Part shown: positions 21,001-32,889 of the stretch, in pieces
Position numbering within the stretch: position 1 is the stretch's first letter
Layout of the letters: each line of letters opens with the position of its first letter
Assembly: GCA_034096865.1 (NCBI GenBank)
Contig: JAWQFJ010001323.1
Coordinates: forward strand, 116,001 to 180,000
Source of the DNA: Theodoxus fluviatilis
Taxonomy: Eukaryota > Mollusca > Gastropoda > Cycloneritida > Neritidae
Direction: 5' to 3'
Length of the DNA stretch: 64,000 nucleotides
Notes under the pieces: generated by a model
The model's input: only the letters and a program-made list of their open reading frames with translations
What the model was told of the DNA's origin: nothing
Database searches by the model: none
Position numbers and translations under genes: made by a program

Positions 21001-22489
21001 GGTGTAAGCGTGGCGAGGTAATAATAAGCTACGTCCGAGTAGATCCACTGGGCGATGATGATGGGAGATACACCCTCGTTCACGCCGAAGCGCAGTCACA
21101 CTCATTCAGTGATCCATGCACGCACGCTTCTCCCAAACTCCTCTGCATAAGTCTGCCGTATGGCCAGGAAGCTCCAGCGATGACGTCAGCAGAAGCCTGC
21201 GGTCGAGACCAGCGACTCGAGGAGGCTGCTAGGTCATGGTGACGTCACAGTCTCTGCAGGGAATTCTAGGAGCTCGGTGATGGCGCGTCCTCTGTAGAAG
21301 AAGACTGGCCTGGCGTCCTTGACCCTTCCTGAGAATCCTCACTGAAAGATCAATATCAGTTACCTCTCTTGGTGAACAAGTTATATTTGTACGTGTGTTG
21401 ATGACGGTAGCTACCTCTTACGTCAGCACCCGTCTCTGAATGAGGGAAAAACGGAAGTTGCTTCGTAACTGAACTTTCGGCCTTCACATTTCCTGTTACC
21501 GAACACTTATTCACATCTCTGGCTGATTTAGTGATGTAACGATAGTATGCCAGGGTGTTGTATTGCTCCCTATTTTGGGAAGAAATCTGCTGGATGACAT
21601 TTATTCGCCAATATTCCTCAACAGTGGGATGCATGCTTTGTCGACGGTGACTTTGGCGTCTTCAAGCGCTAAGTGAAAATTGAGGTTTTTGGGGGGAGTG
21701 TTGTTAATTGTTGCGAACTGACGCGATTCTTACTGCAACTCTTACTGTGATCCCCCATGGTCTGGGGCTACAACGCCAAAAGCTGTAAACGATTCGAGCT
21801 TGGGCTTGTATCGGAATAACTGTTGCATTAACAAGAATACACACACTGGTGAGGACTGCTAATTTTCAAATCTTAACTCTAAAACTTGTGTTCATAGTGA
21901 GTGCTTAAGGTTTTACTCATACTATATCGTCAAAAGAGTCCAGTATACCAAGCGTACTTTAGACGTCGAAAACAACTAGATCTCGTGCCTGAAGTACACT
22001 GTCCACTCACGGGACTCAAAATGCATCGATATAATTAGTTGGCCAAAACAAAATAACTTACCTTGATACGAAAAAACTTCTATGATAATCGAGAGGTTTG
22101 ACAAGTGGTGGAGATGGAAGACGTATGGAGCGCGATTTAGATGTCAAATAAAGAGTTTGTTACTGACGTTAATAAACCTCAACAAAGCAGGCAAAGATGT
22201 CAGACCATTAAGCAGGAAAATACCAACAAAGACTTTCCGTCCCCGAAAAGAGTAATACGACAGCGAGTCTTCATGTCTCGATTCCTAGGCGAGTGCTTCC
22301 CTTTTGCAAAAGCTAGCAGTCTGGCAACGTGCCAGGATGTCGTGGTTGGACGGGCGTGTTGGATGTCTTCCATTCACAATGGAGGACCCGGATTGGAGTG
22401 ACTTGAGACCCTTTATTCAAAATGGCCTCTGATCAACCTTTATTACACACGGGCAACTTACACCACCCGACTCAGCGTGTAGGTCAGGT
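21001..22489. other. Region with perfect CRE sites, no gene recognised
   Basis: TGACGTCA occurs at 21181-21188 and 21240-21247 in a moderately GC-rich block (21030-21340). The rest is AT-rich with nothing identified. Confidence 0.35.
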
Positions 22490-23653
22490 CACGGACCTGT
22501 ATCTAACTGGATGCACGTCTTGTCTGTCTCGGGCTCTTTCAGCCAATTAGAGAGTTCTGCCAGAGGTCAGCCTCTCGACTGACTGAGTAGCTCACTTCTG
22601 GCGAGTCTTTGCAGCAATGGATTCCACTGTTGATCAGATTGTCACGCAGTTTATTGTGAGCAAAATTAAATTTATTTTAAAGGTTTCTATTGAGTTACAG
22701 CTGTGATTAGATGTCTTTGTGTCTCTATCAAGTTTTTCATTAAGTAGGAAGCCCTGCCACAGCATTTTAACCGATTTGTTGCGGTTGTTTTATGGACGTT
22801 ACACACGTGTAGTGCCTAGTGCCGTAGTGGCACAGGTCTCGGGAGTGAACAAGAAAGGGGACTGTTAATTTTCAAGTTAAACACGTTTTTATTAATGTAT
22901 TGATTGTACTAGTTTTCTTCTTTGTCATTTATGTCTCTCATGTGAGTTACATTTAAGGGGAGACACGGCTGCCTAGGAGTCGAATTTCGCTCGAGAGAGT
23001 CACGGAAATGCCCATATCAGTCCTCGGACGAGCTCGTCGTGACGTCAGCCTAACAGCTGTTATAACGCAGCGATCTGATTGGCTGCCGATTACTCGCGGA
23101 CTCGTTCTGAGCAAGCCGAAGTTGGCCGAGGCAATTCCGGTGGCATTGTTTACATCTGCGAAGGCACTCGTGCGAGATGCAAATTGAATGCGCCTCGCTC
23201 ACGCCTGGTCGCGGCAGTTTCATAAATGACAGACCTCGGCATTTCGCAGAAGTTGTACTGCAGCTTTCAATTGCACAATTATTGCCAACGCTTGGCCGTT
23301 TTCTTTTCGCAACTGAGTTCTCCGCCATCGAATATCGTAGGTTGAACTTTGTTTACATCTGCGAAGGCACTCGTGCGAGATGCAAATTGAATGCACCTCG
23401 CTCACGCCTGGTCGCGGCAGTTTCATAAATGACAGACCTCGGCATTTCGCAGAAGTTGTACAGCAGCTTTCAATTGCACAATTATTGCCTACGCTTGGCC
23501 GTTTTCTTTTCGCAACTGAGTTCTCCGCCATCGAATATCGTAGGTTGAACAGGCCACCGGAAGTGCTAGACTCAGTCAATCGCCGATTGGCCTTTTGAGC
23601 AACTAAAATGACCTTGACCTGAAGACGTGCATCCAGTTAGATACAGGTCCGTG
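22490..23653. mobile_element. Element bounded by 32-bp inverted repeats
   Basis: 22490-22521 (CACGGACCTGTATCTAACTG...) is the exact reverse complement of 23622-23653. The interior (1.1 kb) has no transposase ORF, contains the 203-bp tandem duplication, and is unlike its flanks in composition. A non-autonomous DNA transposon is likely. No clear target duplication was found. Confidence 0.55.
23148..23550 (+). repeat. Two-copy tandem duplication, period 203 bp
   Basis: 23148-23347 and 23351-23550 are nearly identical (differences seen: GCGCC/GCACC, CTGCAG/CAGCAG, CCAACG/CCTACG). No coding function is evident. Confidence 0.9.
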
Positions 23654-24004
23654 GTCAGGCCTAGGACAACACATGTAACTTACCCGTTCTAGCTACTCGG
23701 ACGAAAATAGTCTCAGTTCACACGAAAAGAATAGAATGCATCGTAGGGGCGTGGGACCTTTGTTTAAGATGGCCACCACGCAAAGCAGTAGTCAAGGACA
23801 CGCCTGCCTCTGTCAGTGACGTCATCCCTGTCACAGCCTACGTTACCCACCCGGTGGTCGTCCTAATCACCTGAACGACGCGCACCGCAGGGACAAGAGG
23901 ACCTTCATTCAAAATTTACCGACTCCATGTTCACAGACAGGTCGCTGCACCTGCCTCAACTTGTGACGTCAGCCCTGGCGCCGCCCGCGTGACCTACCTG
24001 GCGG
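23654..24004 (-). other. Probable 3' UTR side of the collagen gene
   Basis: Lies just downstream of the collagen stop. It carries TGACGTCA at 23817-23824 and 23964-23971. No AATAAA on the minus strand is seen here; the nearest is at about 22888-22893, 1.1 kb past the stop and beyond the inverted-repeat element. Confidence 0.35.
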
Positions 24005-24133
24005 CTAGGGTTGGATCTCGGCCCGGGGGTGCGTCCGCCTGATGCCTTGGAAGGTGGCGGAGGGCACGCCGCAGCCCGCTACTGGAAGTCCGTCTGGCCC
24101 CACCGGGCATGGCGCATCGAGGCCTGGCAGCCC
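24005..24133 (-). CDS. Collagen exon: cysteine module B and C-terminus
   Basis: Acceptor TTTCTAG at 24134, then 42 codons to TAG at 24005-24007. It encodes GLPGLDAPCPVGPDGLPVAG, then C-G and a 21-residue basic tail (FQGIRRTHPR and so on). The two cysteines and the LDAPCP / GPDGLP core match the C-terminal NC4 domain of collagens XIII and XXV. The tail is longer than the few residues usual after the last Cys in vertebrates. It is the second of two such modules. Confidence 0.8.
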   Translation of the reverse strand, partial: GLPGLDAPCPVGPDGLPVAGCGVPSATFQGIRRTHPRAEIQP

Positions 24134-24184
24134 CTAGAAAGCAGCAAGCATGCAGAGCTTAGGGTGGGGTGAAGGGGCAATTAC
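24134..24184 (-). other. 51-nt intron with an in-frame stop at its acceptor
   Basis: Between the two cysteine-module exons lie only 51 bases (GTAATT...TTTCTAG). Unspliced, the frame stays open for 16 codons and stops at the TAG that forms the acceptor itself. Retention would therefore give a distinct tail ending LCMLAAF. Confidence 0.65.
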
Positions 24185-24268
24185 CTGAGGCGGCACTAGC
24201 CAGCCGCAGCCCGGCAGGGGCAGACCGTCTCCCCCCAGGGGGCAGGGGGCGTCCAGCCCAGGACTGCC
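24185..24268 (-). CDS. Collagen exon: cysteine module A
   Basis: 28 codons between CTCCGCAG and a CAG|GTAATT donor. It encodes GSPGLDAPCPLGGDGLPLPG, then CGW and a short tail. It is closer than module B to the vertebrate C-terminus (PLG and a Trp after the last Cys). Spliced to module B in phase 0 it would give two cysteine modules in tandem. If the 51-nt intron is retained it becomes the terminal exon. Confidence 0.8.
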
Positions 24269-24839
24269 CTGCGGAGACAACAGTTAGTGCAGGGTTAGTG
24301 CAAGCGTAGCCAAGCTCAGCTGCAGGGTGGGTGGGTGGGTGGGTTGGGGTGGGGTGAGGGGAGAGGCAATGGAGGGTAGGAAGGGAGGAAGGGGGTTGGG
24401 TTGGTGGGAGGTGGCGGTGGATGGCGGTGGGAGCTACAAGGGGAGATAGAGGGTTGGAGTGGGTGGGTGGAAGATGGAATGAAGGAGGAAAGAGGAAAGA
24501 AGGTGAATGGGGAGGGGGCAAGAACGTGGATCGGGGTGAGTGGAAGAGAAGGGTGACTGGGAGAAGAGGAGTAAACTGACTTGGAGGGAGGATGAGTTGA
24601 AATGCTGGTAATAAGATGCACATAGATGGCATGGACGCGTGCATGCAGAAGTGGACGGAAGAAAACGGTGGAGGAGAACTGCCGTGTTTAGCATGGTGAT
24701 CAGAGAGGTAAAGTGAAAAGCTCTTGTGCAGTGGGATGTGGTGGAAGTGAAACACATACTTTAGGCAGATTATGGGGGCAGGAAACGGAGACGAAAAAAA
24801 TTAGAAGAAAATACTTTTTTTTAACCAAAGGGAGCGAGG

Positions 24840-25311
<472 letters not shown>

Positions 25312-25634
25312 AGAGAATGTATTTTGGAGATGGGAAAAGGAGAGCTGAGGAAGCAGCCAAAGACCAAATCCTCTGAAAGGAACTGGAGGAACACCAGGGA
25401 AACGGAGCAGCTGCCAGTGCAGTGGCAGTATAAACTGGATCTGCATAAGCTGAAGGAGTAGGACTGGGCAAGAAAGACAAATTATGAGACAGATCCAGGG
25501 TTATCAGAGCCAAAGAAACAGAAAGAACAGGAATGGATACGGTAATAGTAAAGAAGAGGATATAGAATAAACAGGAATACGGGGGCAAGAGACAGTCTGA
25601 TCAACAAGAGGTAAAGGCCCTTGAAAGAAATGGC

Positions 25635-25635
<1 letters not shown>

Positions 25636-25664
<29 letters not shown>
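25636..25664 (+). repeat. Poly-G run of 29
   Basis: An uninterrupted G run; assembly error is possible at this length. Confidence 0.9.
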
Positions 25665-25665
<1 letters not shown>

Positions 25666-26629
25666 GAAAAGATGGGGCGGGTTGCTGGTGGATGGAAGAA
25701 AGAAAAAAACAGTGCGTGTTGGTCCCTGAATGTTGTTTTTTAAGTCCATGGCTGTACACATTTTACTGTAGTCTTTCCACTTAGAAAGGACAGGAAATAC
25801 AAAGAGAATGTGTATACCTGGGGAAAGATTATTAGGAGCGAGTGGTCTTCGAATTTCTTCAGGTTTTTGTGTTTAATTGTAATGATATCGATCGTTTTGC
25901 TGCTTTCAACGAGAAATCTACATAACTGTCTGGTGATGTTGTCCTTAAAGTTTTAAGCCATGTATCCCGTAGTCGGTTTTCCCCTCCTGCTTCAGGTAAT
26001 ACATCGTTTTGCTGTTTTCAAACTACATTCAATTCATCCGTTTGCACTTTTTTTCTCAGCAGGCCATGCAACTGTCAAGTCTTGCTGTGGTTGTCTTCTA
26101 CAAACATAACCAATTGTGGTGAAATCTATTATGCTGAAGGATATCACATAACTGAAAACGGTCGTTCCCCAAAACATTCTCCATTGCTTTTATTCTTGGC
26201 TTCAGAAGCGATAGAGTTATAGCTGACAATGATCGTAGTAACGACACGGCCATGTTAATCTTCCGGATTGCGCTCTTTTATACGACTACATATAACGTAC
26301 GTTCCACTGATAATTTTGTAATGCTTACGAAATGATCATTTCCATACGAATTTACTTACAAGTATGGTATCAACAGTCTTGTGGACAATTTTTACCTCTC
26401 TTAGCATGATCCTGGGCATTTTCCTGTACATTACATACTTTCTTCGCCAATTAAATTTTGTCACAGTTCTTTGTGCGATCATTATAATACTGATATACTC
26501 CTATCAAATACCAATATTTCTATCAACATTTTGCCGTTCGTAAAAGACTGAACGATCTAATCTAATAGACATCTAATATCTAATAGATTGTGTCTTTAGC
26601 TGACTGAGCCAAGGAGGTTCTGTTCTGCT

Positions 26630-27002
26630 CTCGGTTCGTTCAATCGTTCGTTAGTTAGTCAGCAAAATAACTAAAGCAGTTCACGATGGATTCTGATGAA
26701 ATTTGATGCAAGGTAAGACTTTTATCTATGGAACAACCCCTTAAATTTCATAGGCTGTCTGTTTGGGAACTGGAAGCATGAAGAGAGATGTTATTACGCG
26801 TCATGAAGCTGATGACGTCAAACTATTGATGACGCCGGTCGGCGTTCCGCTAAATCGCTAGTTGGCACGGCGCTAAAATGAACTAAACTTTGTAGCGTCA
26901 GGCTTGGCTAGCTACAAATCGTACCTGAGTTACTCATACGGGCCACGGAAGAGTAATCGGGGTTTCCTTGGTGGAGGTTTGCGCTCTCAGTGTGCTCTCT
27001 AG
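26630..27002 (-). repeat. Dispersed repeat, copy 2 (inverted relative to 6338-6910)
   Basis: The reverse complement of this segment matches three ordered blocks of 6338-6910. It is shorter, without the internal duplication, and so is probably nearer the original element. The rest of 25312-28544 (besides the GA tract at 27847-27914) is AT-rich with no gene seen. Confidence 0.65.
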
Positions 27003-27845
27003 TTCAGTGAATGCTAAGTGCAAGTTTGAATGGAGAGACGGACAACATTTGTAGAATATGCTACTGCGGGAAGTGGGTTCACCCAAACAACTGAAGGGAG
27101 GGTAGCGGCAACTTAAATGCAAGTGGCGGCAGTAAAACCTAACCGTACAGAACAAAAGATTGAATTAAAAGTGAAAGAGAGCAAGTCTGTGGCACGGTAA
27201 ATCAAAACCAAATAAAGGCAGAATCCCCGGCCAAGTATAATTAATGTGTAGACATTAAACAGCATTAGAAGCGAAATGGAAACAGTCAGCCTTGCAAAAT
27301 ATTCCTTAAGGCATTTATGCTAATTCAAAAACGAAAAGAATCTGCATATATTGAAGGTTACGCCTGCATGTATACCGGCCATGAGTGTTAATTGCTATGG
27401 AATCTACATGTGTGTCTTAAATGAATTATCGAAAAACATATCAATTCTACAAAAAGCATAGCAATGAATGTAATGCTTCACGTGCTCAAATCTTAAGGAT
27501 ATTCATCAAAATGAAATGTAACTATCCAAAGACCATGCAAATGCATTGAAACAAGAAAGGTTAGTCAAACGTACTTTATATTCTCAACGTGCACAAAAGT
27601 GGCTGTGCACATTCGTGTCTCTGCATAACAAGTATGTATTGATATAAATGCAAATACATTTTTCACGATCAAAACACACCTGTAACAAGAGCAACTAACA
27701 AGCTAAAGTGCCTGGCAAAGCACATCAGTTACGACACTTGTACAATATGAACCATACATTTGCAAGCTCCTGTGAGTAGAACCAGAATCTATGAGAATGT
27801 TCAGTAGAAAGAAAGTAGCAAATGTTTACTTACCTCAATAACTAT

Positions 27846-27846
<1 letters not shown>

Positions 27847-27914
<68 letters not shown>
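27847..27914. repeat. (GA)n microsatellite
   Basis: 68 bp of pure GA. CTTACCTC just before it resembles a minus-strand donor, but no coding sequence precedes it on that strand. Confidence 0.95.
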
Positions 27915-27915
<1 letters not shown>

Positions 27916-28766
27916 AAAAATAGTGAGAGAAAAATACACAAAACTTTATAAAGCATACGCATACACCAAAAATGAAAGTACATATTATACATTACATCCC
28001 ACCACAAAATGAGTCAATCATTGCATTTGGGAGATTTTGAGTAATGCATATATCTTTATTTTTTTTTACATTACTGTTGGTACAGACATTAAAAAATACC
28101 TGTATGGCTAGTGTGCAAAAAACACTATGCTTCTAAATTTGCTTAGCCCCCAATAAATCACATTTTGGGTTATTACAGGAGACAACGCGCATACAGTATA
28201 ATGATGGGATTTCAACGTATTTCTCTGAAAAAACATTATTTTAGCCAACCGGTAGCAGTAAAAATAGGAGCTTATGAGTCAAATCCACTGCACATCAAGG
28301 CCAGGAGATTCTCTCTTTTTTCACTCCATCGAAAGCGAGAAAGCATTACACGGGCTCGATGGACTGTTGCCAGCCGTCTTCAATGACAGATTGATCAACA
28401 CAAATGCAAAGTTAACAACTGCATACGTGTCTATAGTGGTTGATTTCCTAAGTAAGATTTGTACATATTGTGGATGAGGGCCAAAAGAAGTGAAATACTG
28501 TTTTCGAAAACAAAAACTTAAACTCTTCACAACCGTATTCGCTGTTTATTGAAAACGTGCAGCGCCTAACAGACTCATTTTGGGTTGGAGGATCACATAC
28601 ATACTTAGCATGCGGCCCCACGAACAATACAATTCTCTAAGCACCCTAAGTCTCTAACAATGACAGTAAAGGAAACTGTCTCCGACAAGACACGGAATCT
28701 AACCAGACACCGACCAACAACGGGTAACTTTATCGTTGACACAGCAGCAGGAACAGGTACTAAACG

Positions 28767-28919
28767 TCACACATAGAATCCAAGACAGCACTTCTCGACA
28801 TTCGCAGCGATTCCGCCAGCCGTGGCCCCGCTGCCGTTATACTTGAAGAACAAGAAGCCCTGCGAGAGTGGACTCATGCTTCGCACTGCATGCCCCAAGC
28901 TTGCAGACCTGCGCTCGCG
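28767..28919 (-). CDS. Candidate alternative last exon or unrelated small exon
   Basis: After an acceptor-like TTCCTTTCCC...GTCTGCAG, 50 codons run to TGA at 28767-28769. They encode RERRSASLGHAV, then a Gly/Ala-rich stretch (GFLFFKYNGSGATAGG) and KCCLGFYV. A minus-strand AATAAA at 28545-28550 lies about 217 nt beyond the stop. Phase 0 at the acceptor matches the collagen exons upstream (30450). I do not recognise the sequence. It may be an alternative C-terminus of the collagen, a separate gene, or chance. Confidence 0.3.
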   Translation of the reverse strand, partial: RERRSASLGHAVRSMSPLSQGFLFFKYNGSGATAGGIAANVEKCCLGFYV

Positions 28920-29894
28920 CTGCAGACTCGTCACCCAGGGAAAGGAATGAAGCAGAATAAGAACCGCGTCCCAAGGGTTACCAGACAATTGATCTGCTGC
29001 AGTAGAAGGGTCTTGATGACCAAGAGTAGTGCAAGGGTTGGCACGGAAGATTATTGCGAGATCGAGCTCGGGAAAGGTAAAGATCAAGTGTTTCTACCTA
29101 ACGAGGAGGTTGATAGTGTTTATCTGTTGGGCATGATATTTTACATGTATACACAATGGCGTCTTGCAGCAGATGTGCAAATGAGAAATGGCTTGGCTTT
29201 GGGGTGCAAAAGCTGTTGGTTTTTCACATATTTTGTCTAAATTGTATTTCTGTATGTCACGGCATAAAATTCTCCTAGAGCATTGGTTTCTCGTGGGGTG
29301 TTTTTTTATTGTCGACCTATCTTGAAGACTTTTCGACTCTCAGTCTGTGCTTTAAAAAAATCATACGACCTCTGACTTACGAATGTAAAATTGTGGTTTA
29401 AACATCGGCTTGAATGAGGTTGCATCTTTAAGTTTAAGAGACTGAATTTTCACATTTCCGAACGTGGTCGTACTTCTCTGGGGTCAGCACAGTTGCTACA
29501 AAATGTTCTATGTCTGACGGCTTGCGTGCGGAATGTCGATCTGCATTCTCGTCGTTTCGGTTCATAGGATTTCTTTTTGTCTCCGAGCGCTTTTACAATG
29601 AGATCTAAAAGATGTACTCATTTAGTGATTTGATGCATTAGTTTCTCTTTGATTACTGTTAATATATTTTAAAACGTAGGTGTTCGTTCCAGTTTCGGAA
29701 ACAGAATATAACGAACACGGAGATTAGACGTATGAAGTAATGGATTCAAATTGGGACGCCTGCTGCTTCATGTTTCCTTGCATTAGTTGAAACTCTTGTT
29801 GCATCGCCATCTGTCCCAAAACTCAACCGAGCACATATCCCAGACACCTCATATAGCACCAGAGTGTTTCTCTGCAGCATGGCGTCGAGATCCT

Positions 29895-30335
29895 GTAGTC
29901 AAAGTCTTCATATTCGTGAGTCGCTATCAAAACCTCTATTTGCACGGGTTGCTATTGAAGTCTCTGTATCCATGTGTTGCTATAGAAATCTTAAAATCCG
30001 TGAGCTGTGAATGGAGTCTTTATTTCTCTATGGTTTTTAGTTGCTATTGCAGCCAATAAACCAGTGTCTTTTAGTTTTAATCTAAGTCTATATCCATGTG
30101 TTGCTAAGTCTTCAAATTCGCATGCTCCTTTTGGAGACGTTACGTATAGACATTTCTGTCAAAGCCTCTAAATCCGTGATTTGTTTACGGAGTCTCTATA
30201 TCCAATTGTTGCTTTCGAAATATCTTTGTTACGTGTTGACAAAGAAGTATTAAGGTTCTTATGTTGCTGTCAAAGATTCTAAATTTGTAACTCTTTATCG
30301 AAATCTCTACGACTGCATGTTGCTATGGGAGCCTC
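29895..30335 (+). repeat. Degenerate tandem repeat, unit of about 35-40 bp
   Basis: Variants of GTTGCTAT-GAAGTCTCTATATCCATGT recur about ten times with heavy divergence. Non-coding; it lies in a collagen intron. 28920-29894 shows nothing recognisable. Confidence 0.6.
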
Positions 30336-30449
30336 ATCGTCCACATCATTCATGGGTAAAGGAGTCTTTCACTGCAGCAGAACCCCGCGAGAACAGGAAA
30401 CAGAACAGTGCAATGTGCAGAGCGGGTGAGCGAGTCAGCGAGGACAAAC

Positions 30450-30503
30450 CTGTTCCCCTTTATCCCCTCTCATGCCCTTCTTGCCACGTCTGCCTCGACG
30501 GCT
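30450..30503 (-). CDS. Collagen exon: basic Gly-X-Y block 2
   Basis: 18 codons between CTTTTTCAG and CAG|GTTTGT: SRRGRRGKKGMRGDKGEQ. It is very similar to the neighbouring exon at 30581-30625, which points to exon duplication. The first triplet has Ser in place of Gly. The Arg/Lys-rich triplets suggest heparin binding. Confidence 0.85.
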
Positions 30504-30580
30504 CTGAAAAAGAGGAGCATTGAGCTGTGTGCGCAGGGCGCCTGGTGCGAGACCGAGGCGACTAGACAAAGTGTACGCAC

Positions 30581-30625
30581 CTGCTCGCCCTTGGGTCCTT
30601 TCTTTCCCCGACGACCTCGCTGACC
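30581..30625 (-). CDS. Collagen exon: basic Gly-X-Y block 1
   Basis: 15 codons between TCGTTGCAG and CAG|GTGCGT: GQRGRRGKKGPKGEQ. Only 77 bp separate it from the sister exon at 30450, and both end in KGEQ. Confidence 0.9.
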
Positions 30626-32796
30626 CTGCAACGACAACAGCGGACCTTGCGGCCTCAGATACAGCTGCAGCTGCTTGCCCGCTCACGGCTCGCGACAGCT
30701 TCAGAAGGCACACAACTTTTGTGCAATGACAGAAATCGGCTCTTCGAAGGGATCCACAAGCTAAATTTTATCAGCTTCGGCAAATAGCTATGACATAATC
30801 ACCCATATTCCTGGCGGTGTCTCTTTGTGCTAGGTAGGGAATACATATAGAAACCATAGATTTTATATTCCATCGCCAAATCTCTCCGTTGCAAGTACAG
30901 CACCCATTCCTACCATCATGAGTAAGCAAATAGTTCAAATTGGGAATACAAATATATATGAGTAGCCACCTTCTCTTGTGACATTTTGACCATTCAAAAA
31001 AGTTCCAGGCACGAATTTCCGCACTCTACCTTTCTTGTTTGATGTGTCGAGCGTGAGACACCGCGGGGAGCAAGGTGCGTTACTGCAGAGCCGACCTCAC
31101 AGACATTTGTAAGCTGAAAGACCTTGATATCTTCTGAGTGCAGAGTCTCATGCAGGCAGCAACGTATTTAGAACCTACAGGTACTAATCCGTTCATACGC
31201 TAAGTGGGACAATTTTGGTAGTGAAAAAAGCCGAAAACAAAAACGTTATGATTTCTGTTCAAACTTGTAAATAACGTTTGTTTTAAAAGCACACGTACAA
31301 TAAGCGGGTAAATATTTTGAACGTGTAAAGTCAAAATTTAGTTGACTAACATTTGATTAATATACCAAATCAACATTGAAGTAATATAATTATATCATTC
31401 AAAAGTTGGGATTTAGTAGTTATCTAAAGCACACTTAGAAACGTTTTATAAGGAAAGGAAATTGACGTGTATGTGCATGCTTAACACCAATTTGAACTAT
31501 TATGGAAGCAATCTCCTGGATATCTGTCATTCACAAAAGCACGTCTCTCTCTGGAAAACATGTTTTGTATATGCCAAAAGATTCACATGGGAAATGCCAG
31601 CGCCTAAATGCCACGCACGCTTCCGCACACACCGATACAACGTCTCGAAGATGGAAAAACAAAATGGGTTTTTCATTTTACAAATTTTAGAAACTGAAAT
31701 AGAGAGATACTGTTGATTAAATTCATTGGTAGGAAATTAAAAAAGAATCAACATTAAACCAGTACAAAACCAAAAACTCTGTTTGAATAATTTTAATCTG
31801 TGGTTGTAAGTGCGGCAAGGATCACATAAGAAACATTTACAACTAAAAACAAAACACAAGAGGCAAGGTGAAATGGCAGCTGACAGAGATTCCATACAAG
31901 ACCCACCAACCATTTACAGGGAAACCTACTTCACCAAAAACGCCTACAGAGAAAACCATGGCATTCAGAGACTGGTAAGAAAGCTTGTGTAATTACAAAG
32001 AGTGATGAGGAATGATATCGCAGAATCACCTTGAACAGCAAATGAATTGTTGCTTATGCCTGATAGGCATGTAAGATGAAGCAACTGATTTAAATTAAGT
32101 GCATTCCTTCTAAAATAGAGATGAGCTATCACCTATTCAAAGCAAACAAGAAAAGCACAAGATAGAAAAACGTAACGTGGTAGAACACCCCCCACACACA
32201 CACACACACATTTTACATGGAATTTTTACAAAGAGACATGAAAACTACATGAACAAAATAATGAACAGATGCTTAAAGAACTTCACTAAAGAAAACTGTA
32301 AAGAATGGCTATAACAATGATCAGTGTGCACAATGAATAAAAATATAGAACGAACCTTTTATTACATTCACTGCAAATTTTTAAGCACAACATCATCTGA
32401 TGAAAGTAACGAACAGAAAAAAAAACTTAAAAAGCAAAACAAACACAAACAAATAAACCCAAATCAACCAAACGATGCACTGCACCATCTACCATACAAC
32501 CAGTCTCTTCCCAGTGGTCTTAAAGCGAGGAAACCAAGTGTTTTCTCGCTTGGAAAAGTGCTGTCCGGCCTTCCTAGCGTCCCCTCCCAAGCTCCTTGCG
32601 AATCTCGCCGCTAGTAGACGTTAGGCAACTTGGCTTCCCTAGGATTCCTCGCAAAATCCTTGGTTTCCTCGCCCTAAGCAACGTGCATTGGGTCAACAGT
32701 CTCATTGCGACTATGGACAGGCAAGGCAGCCCCAGGGAGATAACTCCAGCCCCATTAAAGGAGGTAACATCAGTCCGAGGACGGTAGGGTGCTTAC
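30626..32796. other. Collagen intron, nothing recognised
   Basis: AT-rich from about 31200. A short (CA)n tract lies at 32191-32210. No further collagen exon was found. Confidence 0.5.
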
Positions 32797-32889
32797 CTGA
32801 CTGCCTTTCTCTCCCTTCTGCCCTTTCTCGCACTTGCATGAACCGTCAGCCGCCACCGTGGCTGGTGGACCGGGTGGGCCGGGTGGGCC
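32797..32889 (-). CDS. Collagen exon with a cysteine-containing interruption
   Basis: 31 codons between GCGATATAG and CAG|GTAAGC. Three GPP triplets are followed by a 13-residue interruption (ATVAADGSCKCEK), then GQKGEKGSQ. The closely spaced pair of cysteines (CxC) inside an interruption could form interchain disulfides near the C-terminal end of the trimer. Confidence 0.9.

Noticed and set aside
21001..21110. Minus-strand stretch with SPIIIAQWIYSDVAYYYLATL-like residues
   Set aside because: A stop directly precedes it, no splice acceptor was found and no family is recognised.
27801..27850. CTTACCTC as a minus-strand donor of another collagen exon
   Set aside because: The sequence before it on that strand is the GA repeat and has no Gly-X-Y coding.
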